Of a stretch of DNA of 64,000 nucleotides, positions 25,313-34,890 are shown piece by piece. How positions within the stretch are numbered: position 1 is the stretch's first letter; every line of letters begins with the position of its first letter. The notes below the pieces were generated by a model. It searched no databases and was not told the DNA's origin. It was given only the letters and a program-made list of their open reading frames with translations. This DNA comes from Latilactobacillus graminis DSM 20719 (GTDB taxonomy: Bacteria; Bacillota; Bacilli; Lactobacillales; Lactobacillaceae): assembly GCF_001436415.1 (NCBI RefSeq), contig NZ_AYZB01000020.1, positions 1-64,000 of the forward strand, written 5' to 3'. The position numbers were made by a program, and so were the translations under genes.

Positions 25313-27121
25313 ATGTTGTTGAAGTTATCATTAACCGGCATTAAAGGACGATTAAAAGACTATATAGTATTATTTTCTGGGCTGATTATGGCCAGTGCGA
25401 TTTTTTATATGTTTGAAGCCTTGGCGACGAACAAAAGCTTCGTTTCAAGTAACTCACCGATCAGAATGGCTAGTATTATTTTTCAAATTGGCTCGGTCTT
25501 ATTAGGGATTATTACGCTGGTATATATAATTTATGCGAATAATTTCTTAATGAGTATGCGTCGTCGTGATTATGGAATGTTCATGATGTTGGGGGCCAAG
25601 GGGCGGAAGATTGCCCAATTAATTGCTGCTGAAACCCTCGTTATTGGGATGGCCGCAACCTTGGTTGGGACAGTGTTGGGCATTGGTTTGACACGAATTA
25701 TCAGCAACTTATTATTATCCCAAATGGATATTCAAGTTAAGCAATTCTCACCGTTTTATTTACCTGCAGTAATCGTGACTGTGGTGTTTTTTATGGTTTT
25801 GTTCGTGATGGCTGCTGGGGTTAATCAATATCAACTTTTAAAAACACCAGTCTTACAACTGTTACACAATGATCAGCAACCCAATCACGTGTCACAAAAT
25901 AAATTAGGCCAGCTGGTTCAAATTGTTCTGAGCTTAATTTTTCTGACAATAGGCTACACAATGCTAATTAACGTAGCCACATATCAGATTGCCGGTCTAG
26001 TGGTTGCTTTAGTAACAATTGTTTTGGGAACTTATTTTTTATTTAACGCCTTTTTCGGCTGGATGCTGCGGTTACTCAAAGGCAATCAGTATATCCGTAA
26101 TCGGGGTTTGAATAATTTTACTTTAGCACAATTACGGTTTCGGATTAAAGACTACACGAAGATGCTGGCATTAGTGGCAATGTTGTTCGCACTGGCACTG
26201 GGAGCCATCACCGTGGGCATTGGCTATCAAAGTGAAATTCCAGCGATGGCTAAAACGATGGCCCCTTATGATGTTGTTTTAAACCAACCTAACCCCCAAG
26301 CACGCCAATTAGCTAAAAATTTAACCGGTGTCAAAGCAACAGCCAATTACGATGTTAAAGAAGATGCCCAAACAGTTTATTACCGGGCGACGCAACTTAA
26401 AAAGAACCCCATTATGGCCGTTCAATATAGTAATGATCGCGCTAAAGGGATTAAACCGGTGCAACTTAAGACACTACAAAAAGGGAATGTCGCGGCATTG
26501 CAAGCAATTCAAGTCCCAAGTCAATTCAGCAAAGATGTCAAAGTGGTCACAGACGCTGAATTTAGCCAAATTGCATCAGGCACAATCCCAATTAAAACCT
26601 ACCGCGTTAAAGACTTCATGGCTAACTTATCTGTGATCAAGAAAATCCACACGCAACAAGTGATTGCCAACCCGGAATTGGCTAAAGGACAGGGGGCTCT
26701 CATGGATGGTAGTAAGTATGTTAACTACCAGATGGCCAATGGGATGTTCAGTGGGCTTGAATTCATGGGCTTTTTCCTCGGAATTGCATTTTTAGCCATG
26801 TTAGCTAGTTGTCTGATGTTCAAAATTCTATCCGGTGCTGCTAGTGACGTTAAACGCTATACGATGTTGGCTAAAATTGGGACCCGGCGCAGTTTGTTGA
26901 AACAATCGATTGCTAAGGAAATTGGTGTTTTATTCTGCTTACCAGGAATTGTCGGTAGCATTCACGTTTTATTTGGATTACAACTTTTCAAACAAATCAT
27001 GCTCAACCCTTATCAGAATCTTTGGTTACCATTTACTATTTTCATGATTCTCTATGTCGGGTATTATTGGGTGACGACCTGGTTGTATCAAGGAATCGTA
27101 CTAAAAACGGTTACGCAATAG
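25313..27121 (+). CDS. ABC transporter permease (FtsX/BceB-like)
   Basis: A 602-residue permease. The first FtsX-like block has NFLMSMRRRDYGMFMMLGAK, and about ten membrane helices can be counted. A large extracytoplasmic domain of ~170 residues lies between helices 7 and 8, from about 315 to 485 (beginning PYDVVLNQPN). That layout is diagnostic of BceB-type permeases, whose extracellular domain senses bacitracin- or lantibiotic-like compounds and the lipid II cycle. It forms a complex with the ATPase just upstream. Specificity unknown. Confidence 0.88.
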   Translation: MLLKLSLTGIKGRLKDYIVLFSGLIMASAIFYMFEALATNKSFVSSNSPIRMASIIFQIGSVLLGIITLVYIIYANNFLMSMRRRDYGMFMMLGAKGRKIAQLIAAETLVIGMAATLVGTVLGIGLTRIISNLLLSQMDIQVKQFSPFYLPAVIVTVVFFMVLFVMAAGVNQYQLLKTPVLQLLHNDQQPNHVSQNKLGQLVQIVLSLIFLTIGYTMLINVATYQIAGLVVALVTIVLGTYFLFNAFFGWMLRLLKGNQYIRNRGLNNFTLAQLRFRIKDYTKMLALVAMLFALALGAITVGIGYQSEIPAMAKTMAPYDVVLNQPNPQARQLAKNLTGVKATANYDVKEDAQTVYYRATQLKKNPIMAVQYSNDRAKGIKPVQLKTLQKGNVAALQAIQVPSQFSKDVKVVTDAEFSQIASGTIPIKTYRVKDFMANLSVIKKIHTQQVIANPELAKGQGALMDGSKYVNYQMANGMFSGLEFMGFFLGIAFLAMLASCLMFKILSGAASDVKRYTMLAKIGTRRSLLKQSIAKEIGVLFCLPGIVGSIHVLFGLQLFKQIMLNPYQNLWLPFTIFMILYVGYYWVTTWLYQGIVLKTVTQ

Positions 27122-27180
27122 GTCAATACACTTGGCAACTAGGAGATTAATAAAGTCAGTTGCGCTATCTGTGCGCATTA

Positions 27181-27212
27181 AAAGGGCCACGACAATTGTC
27201 GTGGCCCTTTTT
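27181..27212. terminator. bidirectional terminator
   Basis: AAAGGGCCACGACAATTGTC pairs with GTGGCCCTTT; symmetric hairpin with a T tract between convergent genes. Confidence 0.9.
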
Positions 27213-27233
27213 CAGTATTGGGGGTAGTACCTG

Positions 27234-27890
27234 TTAAAGTGTTAATTGATTGTAACTTTCAACGGTCACGTCTGTATCGGTTAAGAGTACTTTACTAATA
27301 CTGCCATTCATGGGACTGACAGTTACATCAAATTGCCCGTGTCCAAATTTCCCCACAATACTGCGAATGGTTGTGCCGTGGCTAACCAACAAGACCTTAT
27401 CACCATCTGAACATTCGGCTCGGAGCTGTTTAAAGCCCTTACCTACCCGGGACCAATATTCAGCCGCATCTTCGGCATCATGGAATGGATCAGCGGCCTT
27501 CATGAAATCTTTAGAAGCATCCAGTGAGTAGTTCGTGATGATTTCTTGAAAAGTTTTGGCATCGTGACTAGCACCAGCCATATACCAAGCTTTGGGTGAA
27601 TCTTCACCTTCAAAATAGCCATAGAATTCTTCACGAAAGTGGGGGGTGATTGAATAAGGTGTATCAAGATAGAAGTTTTTATGGAGAATAATCTTAGCAG
27701 TATCCATCGCGCGACTACGATCACTTGAATAGGCTTGGGCAAAATTTACTTTTGCTAAGGCTTGACCCGCTCGATTTGCATCAGCAATACCTTTAGGCGT
27801 AAGTGGCGAGTCTGACCAACCTTGCATGCGGTTATAGCGGTTAAAAAAAGTTTGGCCGTGACGGACTAAATAGAGTGTGATTCGTTTCAT
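27234..27890 (-). CDS. Histidine phosphatase family protein
   Basis: A 218-residue histidine phosphatase (phosphoglycerate mutase-like fold). The catalytic motif is YLVRHGQTFFN at residues ~7-17, followed by RMQGWSDSPLT. The second His is in LLVSHGTTIRSI. It differs from the dPGM at 6895: the long insert GEDSPKAWYMAGASHD is not found in Gpm. It is therefore more likely a broad phosphatase. GGAGGT precedes the ATG. Monocistronic; substrate unknown. Confidence 0.85.
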   Translation of the reverse strand: MKRITLYLVRHGQTFFNRYNRMQGWSDSPLTPKGIADANRAGQALAKVNFAQAYSSDRSRAMDTAKIILHKNFYLDTPYSITPHFREEFYGYFEGEDSPKAWYMAGASHDAKTFQEIITNYSLDASKDFMKAADPFHDAEDAAEYWSRVGKGFKQLRAECSDGDKVLLVSHGTTIRSIVGKFGHGQFDVTVSPMNGSISKVLLTDTDVTVESYNQLTL

Positions 27891-28081
27891 ATGGGGACCT
27901 CCAAAAATAACTTTTTGATAATTTCATTCTAGCATAAATCATGTTTTCATGGCAGTTGGGAGATGTTTGTGGTAATTAATAGATAGGTTTGTTAATATTT
28001 ATACTATAAGTGATAGTTTGCAAGCTTTTTGCCTAATAATACGAATAACCATAGTTGGTGTTAATGTAAAGGAGTAGTTAA

Positions 28082-28549
28082 ATGCAACTAGAAACGGATA
28101 ATATCCTTGTTGATCGATTCAACGAATGGTATCTGCAAATTGGCCAAATTTACAATCAGATTAATCATTTGACGGGCACTGATGATTTGAATTACGATCA
28201 ATTTTTGATTCTCAGAACGATTAAATTAAATCCGAATATTGAAATGACGAAATTATCGGAGTGCTTTAATCTTTCAGGACCAGCGATTGCGCGCAAAGTT
28301 AATGTTTTATTTAAAAAACACTTACTGGTTAAAAATCGCAGTGATGAAAGCGATCAACGGAAGGTATTTATTACGTTGAATACAAAGGGATTGCGGATAG
28401 TTAACCAATTGGAAGTTGATTTTTATTTATTTTTTAAACAAATTAAAGATGACGAGTATGCTGAGCTGACCCCTTTATTTGAACAAACACGTTATATCTT
28501 CGAGAGGCTCGACCAAGTGGATTTTCATTCAGGTTTAAGCCAATCGTAA
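28082..28549 (+). CDS. MarR family transcriptional regulator
   Basis: A 155-residue MarR-type winged helix. The recognition region is MTKLSECFNLSGPAIARKVNVLF, and the wing RSDESDQRKVFITLNTKG. The protein is flanked by its own promoter region and a strong terminator, and is divergent from the phosphatase and convergent with pepI. No co-transcribed target is apparent. AAGGAG lies before the ATG. Confidence 0.85.
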   Translation: MQLETDNILVDRFNEWYLQIGQIYNQINHLTGTDDLNYDQFLILRTIKLNPNIEMTKLSECFNLSGPAIARKVNVLFKKHLLVKNRSDESDQRKVFITLNTKGLRIVNQLEVDFYLFFKQIKDDEYAELTPLFEQTRYIFERLDQVDFHSGLSQS

Positions 28550-28588
28550 AAAGCCGCGGACAAATTTTTTAATTTGTCCGCGGCTTTT
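28548..28588. terminator. bidirectional terminator
   Basis: AAAAGCCGCGGACAAATT and AATTTGTCCGCGGCTTTT form a very stable stem between convergent genes. Confidence 0.92.
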
Positions 28589-28592
28589 GAAA

Positions 28593-29495
28593 TTAGTCGT
28601 TAAATTGGTTATTTTCAACGTCTTTAATGAACGTCTTCAAATGATCGAAGTAAACGGGCGCGTTATCAATCATATGATGGTGGCCACCATTGGGGGTTGT
28701 GACCAAACGTGCATGCGGAATCTTTTCAGCCATAATCTTAGCAGTAGCGATTGGCATGGTTTCATGTTCACCAAATGTGATTAATGTCGGAACCGTAATT
28801 TTGTGGAGTTGGTCCCGGAAATGCCAATCCTTTAATTTACCAGTCACAACGAATTCGTTATCACCTTGGAAGACACCGTAAACGTCGGTGGCCATTGTTG
28901 GAATCAGATGTGAAATGACCAGTGGTTGTTTACGATCAACATAACCGGTGTTTAACTTGTCGACAAGTGCTTGGTATTCATCGTTGTCGTAATCATTTTT
29001 AGCTTCACAGGCTTGCATGAATTTTAATTGTTCAGGGGTCATGATAGTTTCGCGAATTTTGTTGATGTTTGTGACATATTCATCGATTTCATCGACCATG
29101 CTTGAGATAATGGCACCCTTTAAATGTTGGCCGTATTTAGCAGCGTACATTTGAACTAATGCGCCACCCCATGATTGACCGATTAAATAGAAGTTATCGA
29201 TGCCCAGTTTTTGCCGAACTTCTTCAACTTCATCTAAGAAGTAATCATAGGTTAGCAATTGGTCGTTACCTGGTTGTGAATAATCAGGTTGATCAGAATA
29301 AAATGAACCAAGTTGGTCATACATATGGACTTGCACACCCAAGTCAGCTAATTCTTGGCCAAAATTTTCCCAATATTCATGATTGCCACCAGGGCCGCCG
29401 TGTAAGCAGAGTAAATGAATATCGCCTGTTCCTTGCGTGTTGGTCCATAAATGGTAACCATTATCCAAAGTGAGGATCGTTGTTCCTTGTTTCAT
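28593..29495 (-). CDS. pepI: Proline iminopeptidase / prolyl aminopeptidase
   Basis: A 300-residue alpha/beta hydrolase of family S33. The oxyanion motif is LCLHGGPGGNHEYW, and the nucleophile elbow GQSWGGAL holds the catalytic Ser. The catalytic His is in NGGHHHMID. The acidic residue region reads FGEHETMPI, where other members have GEYDE-type sequence, so the acid may be Glu. PepI removes N-terminal proline from peptides in casein or meat-protein breakdown and is typical of lactobacilli. AAAGGATGG precedes the ATG. Monocistronic, cytoplasmic. Confidence 0.9.
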   Translation of the reverse strand: MKQGTTILTLDNGYHLWTNTQGTGDIHLLCLHGGPGGNHEYWENFGQELADLGVQVHMYDQLGSFYSDQPDYSQPGNDQLLTYDYFLDEVEEVRQKLGIDNFYLIGQSWGGALVQMYAAKYGQHLKGAIISSMVDEIDEYVTNINKIRETIMTPEQLKFMQACEAKNDYDNDEYQALVDKLNTGYVDRKQPLVISHLIPTMATDVYGVFQGDNEFVVTGKLKDWHFRDQLHKITVPTLITFGEHETMPIATAKIMAEKIPHARLVTTPNGGHHHMIDNAPVYFDHLKTFIKDVENNQFND

Positions 29496-29568
29496 ATCTG
29501 CACCATCCTTTAATTATGATAATTATATTATAAGCCTATTAGAGAAAATGTGCGAGCGGTAACATGAT

Positions 29569-31407
29569 TTAGTTGAGGGTTTCTAATTGCCGGCGAATTG
29601 CTGGGACCGCTTGTTTATTACCGGTTAAGATGAGATGATCGTTTAGGTGGATTTGGGTATCTCCGTGTGGCATAATCAATTGTTTCTCACGATAAATGCG
29701 ACTGATTGTGACCTGATCGACAAAGGGTAGATTAGAGAGTTGAATGCCAGTGAAACGCCGATTTTTAACAGTAACTTCAAAGAGCCCAGCATCGGTATTA
29801 TCAATAATTTGTAATGTCGAGGGGGTTTCGATTAAGCTACGTAATAGACTGATATTGGCCTCGTAAGTATTGAAAATTTCAACACCGTGCTCCTTGAGGT
29901 CATCGTATTGGTCGTCTGAAATATGCTTAGATTCAAACCGCGCAATAATCCGCGGTACTTTGGCTTGAATGGCTTGTTGCGCGAGTTGGTAATTTTGGGC
30001 GTTGTTTAAATAGCCTAAGACCAGGATATCAGTATCAAAAATAGCGGCGGTCTTTAAGGTGGCCGGGGTCAAATCAGGGAGTAATTCAAGTTTGGCCTGG
30101 CTGTGGTAGATTTGGTAATTTTGTTGGTTATTGGTGAATAGTTGACTGGTATAAAGGCCCTTTGACAATTGTTGGGCAATTGGAATCGTCATAATGTTGG
30201 CACCGATGAAGTTGACGCGCTTGCGTGGTAAGTCTTCAGGCGTTGGCAGGTAGTAACGATTGAACAGAATTGGTCCGATAATACAACTAATGACAGCTGC
30301 AATCGTGAAGGCTCCAGCTTGTTGGGTGTTAATGACTTTCAAGTTTAATCCCACGGTTAAAATTGGCAAGACCAACGTAATCGTCGTTGAACTGAGGAAG
30401 GTGCCGGCTAGCGCATTCGTATTTTTGAAGCGCCGGTTTAAAATGAAGTAAATTAAGGCCTTAGCACCCATAAAGCTGATCAAGAAAAAGGGAATCAAGG
30501 TTAACGATTTGGGATCACGTAACAGGCCGGGAAGGTTAAGTTTGGCACCAGTCATGATGAAGAAAATAGGGATGAAAAAGCCGTAGCCCATTGACGTTAA
30601 TTTATCCTGCGTTTCTTCGCGGGGACGTAGAAGTTTCATGACCATGCCAGCTAAAAAGGCGCCCAGAATACTTTCCGCGCCGACTTTTTCGGCAATTGAT
30701 ACCAACGTAATGATGAGGAAAAACGCTAAGCGAATATCGAGTTGGGTCGTTGATTTATCGATTCGTTCAAAGAAGTGATAGACCATTTTGAAGCGCATCA
30801 AAAGGAAAATTGCGGCTAGAAAAATTAATGATAACCACCAGAGACTCTGCGCTCCCGGGCTATTTAAGCCTGCATAAATCGTAAGGGCAATTAAGGGAAC
30901 AATTTCGCCGAGGACGGCAATAAGGAGAATGGTTTGGCCGAGAGGTTGGCTGAGCAATTCTTTTTCCTTTAACGCCGCAATGACGACTCCGAGTGCAATC
31001 GTTGAAAAGAGAATCGTGGCTAGCGCGATATCGGTAAACAAACCGCTCCAAGCTAACAAACTAGCAAGGCCTAATGAGCTTAATAAGATGAGCGTAAAAC
31101 TACCAATTGCCAGTTGTAGAGGAGTTAACGGTAATTTAGCCCCCGATTTAGTCGTGGTTGGTTGCTTTTTAAACAGATCGAAGTCGATTTCCATGCCACT
31201 TAAGAAAATAAGAACGGTGACCCCTAATGATGAAAGACCCGTCAAAGTGGGGGTGGTCGTGATTAGGTGAAGTCCGCTTTGGCCGAGCAAAATGCCGACC
31301 AAAATTTCGGCGACTGCGGTTGGGAGATAAGAAATTTTGAATTTTGCCATCAATAACGGGGTCATCAACGCCGCTAAGAGGACAATTACAAGTGCTAAGC
31401 TAGTCAT
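29569..31407 (-). CDS. Kef-type cation:proton antiporter (CPA2) with TrkA domains
   Basis: A 612-residue protein. The N-terminal Na+/H+ exchanger domain spans ~375 residues and about twelve helices, with AVAEILVGILLGQSGL and ESILGAFLAGMVMKLL. A TrkA-N-like nucleotide-binding domain follows (~395-530, starting VNFIGANIMTIPIA), and a TrkA-C domain at the end (~540-612, with DHLILTGNKQAV). Such proteins move K+ or Na+ against protons for pH and ion balance. GAAAGGATC supports ATG 31407 over the start 8 codons upstream. Divergent from crcB. Confidence 0.88.
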   Translation of the reverse strand: MTSLALVIVLLAALMTPLLMAKFKISYLPTAVAEILVGILLGQSGLHLITTTPTLTGLSSLGVTVLIFLSGMEIDFDLFKKQPTTTKSGAKLPLTPLQLAIGSFTLILLSSLGLASLLAWSGLFTDIALATILFSTIALGVVIAALKEKELLSQPLGQTILLIAVLGEIVPLIALTIYAGLNSPGAQSLWWLSLIFLAAIFLLMRFKMVYHFFERIDKSTTQLDIRLAFFLIITLVSIAEKVGAESILGAFLAGMVMKLLRPREETQDKLTSMGYGFFIPIFFIMTGAKLNLPGLLRDPKSLTLIPFFLISFMGAKALIYFILNRRFKNTNALAGTFLSSTTITLVLPILTVGLNLKVINTQQAGAFTIAAVISCIIGPILFNRYYLPTPEDLPRKRVNFIGANIMTIPIAQQLSKGLYTSQLFTNNQQNYQIYHSQAKLELLPDLTPATLKTAAIFDTDILVLGYLNNAQNYQLAQQAIQAKVPRIIARFESKHISDDQYDDLKEHGVEIFNTYEANISLLRSLIETPSTLQIIDNTDAGLFEVTVKNRRFTGIQLSNLPFVDQVTISRIYREKQLIMPHGDTQIHLNDHLILTGNKQAVPAIRRQLETLN

Positions 31408-31561
31408 AAAAAAGATCCTTTCAAGACACAATTAAGTTGTGTAGAGCATACACTAATCAACTAAAGCATGTCAAAGGCTGGTTGATGATTGTCAGGTGAT
31501 TTACAATTGTGCACAACTTATGTAAAATAGATGCTACGATATTAAAAAAGGGGGGCTCAGG

Positions 31562-31969
31562 ATGAAACTGAAAACAAGTCTAGCAGTCGGTATTTTTGCT
31601 TTTTGGGGTGGTATTTTACGCTATGTAATCGGCTTAGGGTTTCACCAGGTAGCAACCTTTCCTTATGGGACTTTATGTGTAAATTTAATTGGCGCATTTG
31701 GGCTATCTTTTTTATTACGCTACTGTGTAGTCCGTAATCGGATTAATGCTACCTATACGTTAGCCATCGGGACCGGATTTTTGGGTGCCTTTACTACATT
31801 TTCGAGTTTCAGTGTTGATACCTTACGATTATTACAAACTAATCAGTGGCTGGCTGCCAGTCTTTATGTCGGCATCAGCTTAATAGGTGGCGTCGGTTTA
31901 AGTCTAATAGCTGATTATTGGGCAGTCTGGTGGCTCGATCGATCCGGAAAGTCGCAGGGGCATAAATGA
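31562..31969 (+). CDS. crcB: Fluoride channel subunit CrcB/Fluc
   Basis: A 135-residue, four-helix Fluc protein. It shows [11 protein letters not shown], the pore Asn block [16 protein letters not shown], and the Phe-box helix [14 protein letters not shown]. Fluc dimers export fluoride. The 4-nt overlap with a second crcB gene is the usual arrangement for heterodimeric Fluc. The short leader shows no crcB-type fluoride riboswitch. GGGGGG precedes the ATG. Confidence 0.93.
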   Translation: MKLKTSLAVGIFAFWGGILRYVIGLGFHQVATFPYGTLCVNLIGAFGLSFLLRYCVVRNRINATYTLAIGTGFLGAFTTFSSFSVDTLRLLQTNQWLAASLYVGISLIGGVGLSLIADYWAVWWLDRSGKSQGHK

Positions 31970-32331
31970 TGAACTTATTACTAGTTGGTTTGGGTGCCGC
32001 AATTGGCGCGATTATACGCTATCAATTAACGCGGCTCGGGCCGCGCATTGTCAGCGAGTATCCATTAATTACTTTTTTAATTAATCTAACTGGGAGCTTT
32101 TGCTTAGGCTGGGTGACCGGCGTTGAATTGCACCAACCAGAGATGCTCTTTTGGGGCGTTGGCATCATGGGAGGTTATACGACCTTTTCAACATTCAATC
32201 ATGAACTGAGCCAGTTATGGTTGCGTCGACGGTATCATATTTTTTTCGGTTATCTACTATTAACCTATGGGTTAGGCATTATGGTTGCGGCCGCTGGCTT
32301 ATACCTGGGCCAATCATCACAAAGTGGATGA
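31966..32331 (+). CDS. crcB: Fluoride channel subunit CrcB/Fluc, partner
   Basis: A 121-residue second Fluc subunit with [30 protein letters not shown] and [10 protein letters not shown], overlapping the upstream crcB by 4 nt. In lactobacilli the two dissimilar subunits assemble in inverted topology to form one channel. The charged residues at the helix ends differ between the two subunits (RRR-rich versus RNR), in line with opposite insertion. Confidence 0.93.
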   Translation: MMNLLLVGLGAAIGAIIRYQLTRLGPRIVSEYPLITFLINLTGSFCLGWVTGVELHQPEMLFWGVGIMGGYTTFSTFNHELSQLWLRRRYHIFFGYLLLTYGLGIMVAAAGLYLGQSSQSG

Positions 32332-32425
32332 TTAAATTGACACAGATTAGTGCTGAGAGTCGCACTCTTGTGAAAATAGTGGTAAACTTGTAGGATTGTT
32401 TATTTAGAAATTGGGGGCACTTGCT

Positions 32426-34717
32426 GTGACTGACGAACAAAAATCATTTGAACAAAGCCGTTTAACAAGGATTATTGGCTTAATTAAAAACGCTGAAAAG
32501 CACTTCGAAGGCGCCGTTAATCGGGCTAAATCAGAAGAAAAGGAAATTAACGCAAATTTCTTTGACGATGTGCGTTTGAATTTCAATAATGATTCGGCGA
32601 TGACTGAAACAGCAGTCTCTATCGAACAACAACGGCAAATGCTACAAGAACGTAATAATTCTTGGCAGCAATCTTCGCGCCAGCTCGCGACGTTGCAAAA
32701 AATGGAAAAGACACCTTATTTTGCGCGGATTGATTTTAAAGAAAAAGGTGAACCGACCCCTGAATCGATTTATATCGGCTTGGGTTCTTTTACCGACCAA
32801 GATGATCATTTCTTAATTTATGATTGGCGTGCGCCCATTTCATCGATTTACTATGAAGGTAAAACCGGTGCAGTGACATACCAAACGCCAGACGGTCCAC
32901 AAGCTGTTGATATTTTTTTAAAACGTCAATTCTTAATTGAAAATGGGCAAATCAAGGCGTTATTTGACACACAAGAAACGATTGGCGATCAAATGTTGCT
33001 TGAGGTGTTGGGTGAAAAGTCAGATACGCAGATGAAGAGTATTGTGACGACGATTCAACGTGAACAAAACCAAATCATTCGCAATACTGATGCGGATTTA
33101 CTGTTTGTCCAAGGGGCTGCTGGTTCGGGGAAGACCTCCGCAATCTTGCAACGGATTGCTTTTTTGCTTTACCGCTATCGCGGCAACCTCGATTCTAGCC
33201 AAGTGATTATGTTTTCGCCGAACCAACTATTTAACGATTATATTGCTGATGTGTTACCCGAGCTGGGTGAACAAAATATGATTCAGATGACATACTATCA
33301 ATATGTTGCCCGCCGGCTACCGAACCTTACGGTACAGAGTTTGTTTGATCAATTCGAAACGCCAATTTCTGAAAAAGATGGGCGGATTAGCCGTTTGAAG
33401 GAAAGTTTAGTTTTCTATCAAGCTGTTAAGCGTTACGCAGCCCACCTTGAAAAAGGAGACATGCGGTTTCGCGATTTAAAAGTCGGCGGAAAGGTTCTAC
33501 TCAGTAAGGAAAAAATTAGCGAAGTTTACTATCGGTTTAACGAAAACTATCATTTAGGGAATCGGTTGGATGCCACTAAAGAAAGTTTATTACGAAGTTT
33601 AAACCATAAAATTAATCACGAGACAAAGGCGGACTGGGTCACCGAACGTGCTGAAAACTTGAGTGATGAAGAGCTACGCGGAATAACAGTTGGTAAAGAT
33701 TTTAAAACCGGGGAAGCAGAAAGTAAGTACATTGCTAAGCAAATTGTGCTGGAGGCTTTCAAGCCAGTTCAAAAGGGGATTCAACGAAACCGTTTCTTAA
33801 GCATTCAAGCACAATATGTACATTTTATGCGGATTGTACCACAGTTGGTTGATTTGGCAGAGTTCGCAATTACCGCAGAAGACTGGCAGGCACATGTGAG
33901 TGATTTTGTCGCTAATTTGAAGGCTAAAAAAATGACGTTATCAGACGTTACCCCATACTTGCATCTCTATGATTTAATGACCGGTAAGCATGGTGAACGC
34001 GATATGCGCTTTGTTTTCATTGATGAAATCCAAGATTATACGCCATATGAACTAGCATTCTTGAAGATGCACTTCCCCAAAGCACGGTTTACATTGCTGG
34101 GGGATTTGAATCAAGCGATTTTTACTAAGGAAAGCAGTACCAATTTACTCCAACAAGTACAACAACTCTTTGATGCGCAAAATACGAAGGTTGTTCAGCT
34201 GACACGTTCATACCGTTCAACACAGCAAGTAACAGACTTTACTAAAGGGCTTTTAAAAGGTGGTCAGAAAATTGACGCCTTCAATCGCCAAGGCGACAAG
34301 CCCAACTTGATTGTGCGTTCAACCGAAGAGGCATTAGTCGCCGACGTGAATGCTCAATTGGTTAAAAATACCGCCGACAAGTTAACGACGGCCATTATCA
34401 CTAAGACGTTGGTCCAAGCTCAAGCCCTAACGGCTAAGTTGAAAGCCAGTGGGACGAAAGTGACACTGATTCGCTCTGAAAATCAACGCTTAGCAGCAGG
34501 GACTTTAGTGGTTCCTAGTTTCTTAGCCAAAGGATTAGAATTTGATGCGATTATTGGTTGGCAAATTAGTGCCAGCAATTATGCGCATGAAAATCAGCGT
34601 CAATTACTGTATACGATTTGTTCACGGGCCATGCATCGTTTAACCTTGTTAGCAACTGGTAGCATGTCACCGTTAATTGATAATGTTGATCCAGATGAGT
34701 ACACATTGATTCAATAA
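32426..34717 (+). CDS. helD: RNA polymerase recycling motor HelD (UvrD/Rep-like ATPase)
   Basis: A 763-residue SF1 ATPase. An N-terminal coiled coil (~1-75) precedes the HelD-specific region with FLIYDWRAPISSIYYE. Walker A is VQGAAGSGKTSAILQRIAF, and Walker B FVFIDEIQDYTPYE. Later motifs include LTRSYRSTQQV and KGLEFDAIIGW. HelD removes stalled RNA polymerase from DNA in Firmicutes. A TTG opens the frame at 32411, but GGGGG lies there and serves GTG 32426. Monocistronic. Confidence 0.9.
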   Translation: MTDEQKSFEQSRLTRIIGLIKNAEKHFEGAVNRAKSEEKEINANFFDDVRLNFNNDSAMTETAVSIEQQRQMLQERNNSWQQSSRQLATLQKMEKTPYFARIDFKEKGEPTPESIYIGLGSFTDQDDHFLIYDWRAPISSIYYEGKTGAVTYQTPDGPQAVDIFLKRQFLIENGQIKALFDTQETIGDQMLLEVLGEKSDTQMKSIVTTIQREQNQIIRNTDADLLFVQGAAGSGKTSAILQRIAFLLYRYRGNLDSSQVIMFSPNQLFNDYIADVLPELGEQNMIQMTYYQYVARRLPNLTVQSLFDQFETPISEKDGRISRLKESLVFYQAVKRYAAHLEKGDMRFRDLKVGGKVLLSKEKISEVYYRFNENYHLGNRLDATKESLLRSLNHKINHETKADWVTERAENLSDEELRGITVGKDFKTGEAESKYIAKQIVLEAFKPVQKGIQRNRFLSIQAQYVHFMRIVPQLVDLAEFAITAEDWQAHVSDFVANLKAKKMTLSDVTPYLHLYDLMTGKHGERDMRFVFIDEIQDYTPYELAFLKMHFPKARFTLLGDLNQAIFTKESSTNLLQQVQQLFDAQNTKVVQLTRSYRSTQQVTDFTKGLLKGGQKIDAFNRQGDKPNLIVRSTEEALVADVNAQLVKNTADKLTTAIITKTLVQAQALTAKLKASGTKVTLIRSENQRLAAGTLVVPSFLAKGLEFDAIIGWQISASNYAHENQRQLLYTICSRAMHRLTLLATGSMSPLIDNVDPDEYTLIQ

Positions 34718-34723
34718 GTGAAG

Positions 34724-34751
34724 AACGCGCGCTGAAAGGCGGGCGTTTTTT
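34724..34751 (+). terminator. terminator of helD
   Basis: AACGCGCGC and GCGGGCGTTTTTT form an imperfect hairpin with a U tract directly after helD. Confidence 0.7.
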
Positions 34752-34890
34752 GATATTATCAACTACCGTGAAAGAAAACTGTAAAGGCCTAACATGCAGT
34801 ACAATTGACGATTATTTAAAAGTAAACCGATTGGTGACGCACTCTAGATTTAATGTTAAAATGGATGCGATTAGTATTGGAGGATGTCAT

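Noticed and set aside
31500..31561. Possible fluoride riboswitch before the crcB pair
   Set aside because: The leader is too short and lacks the GGNGATGGNGTTC-type conserved core.
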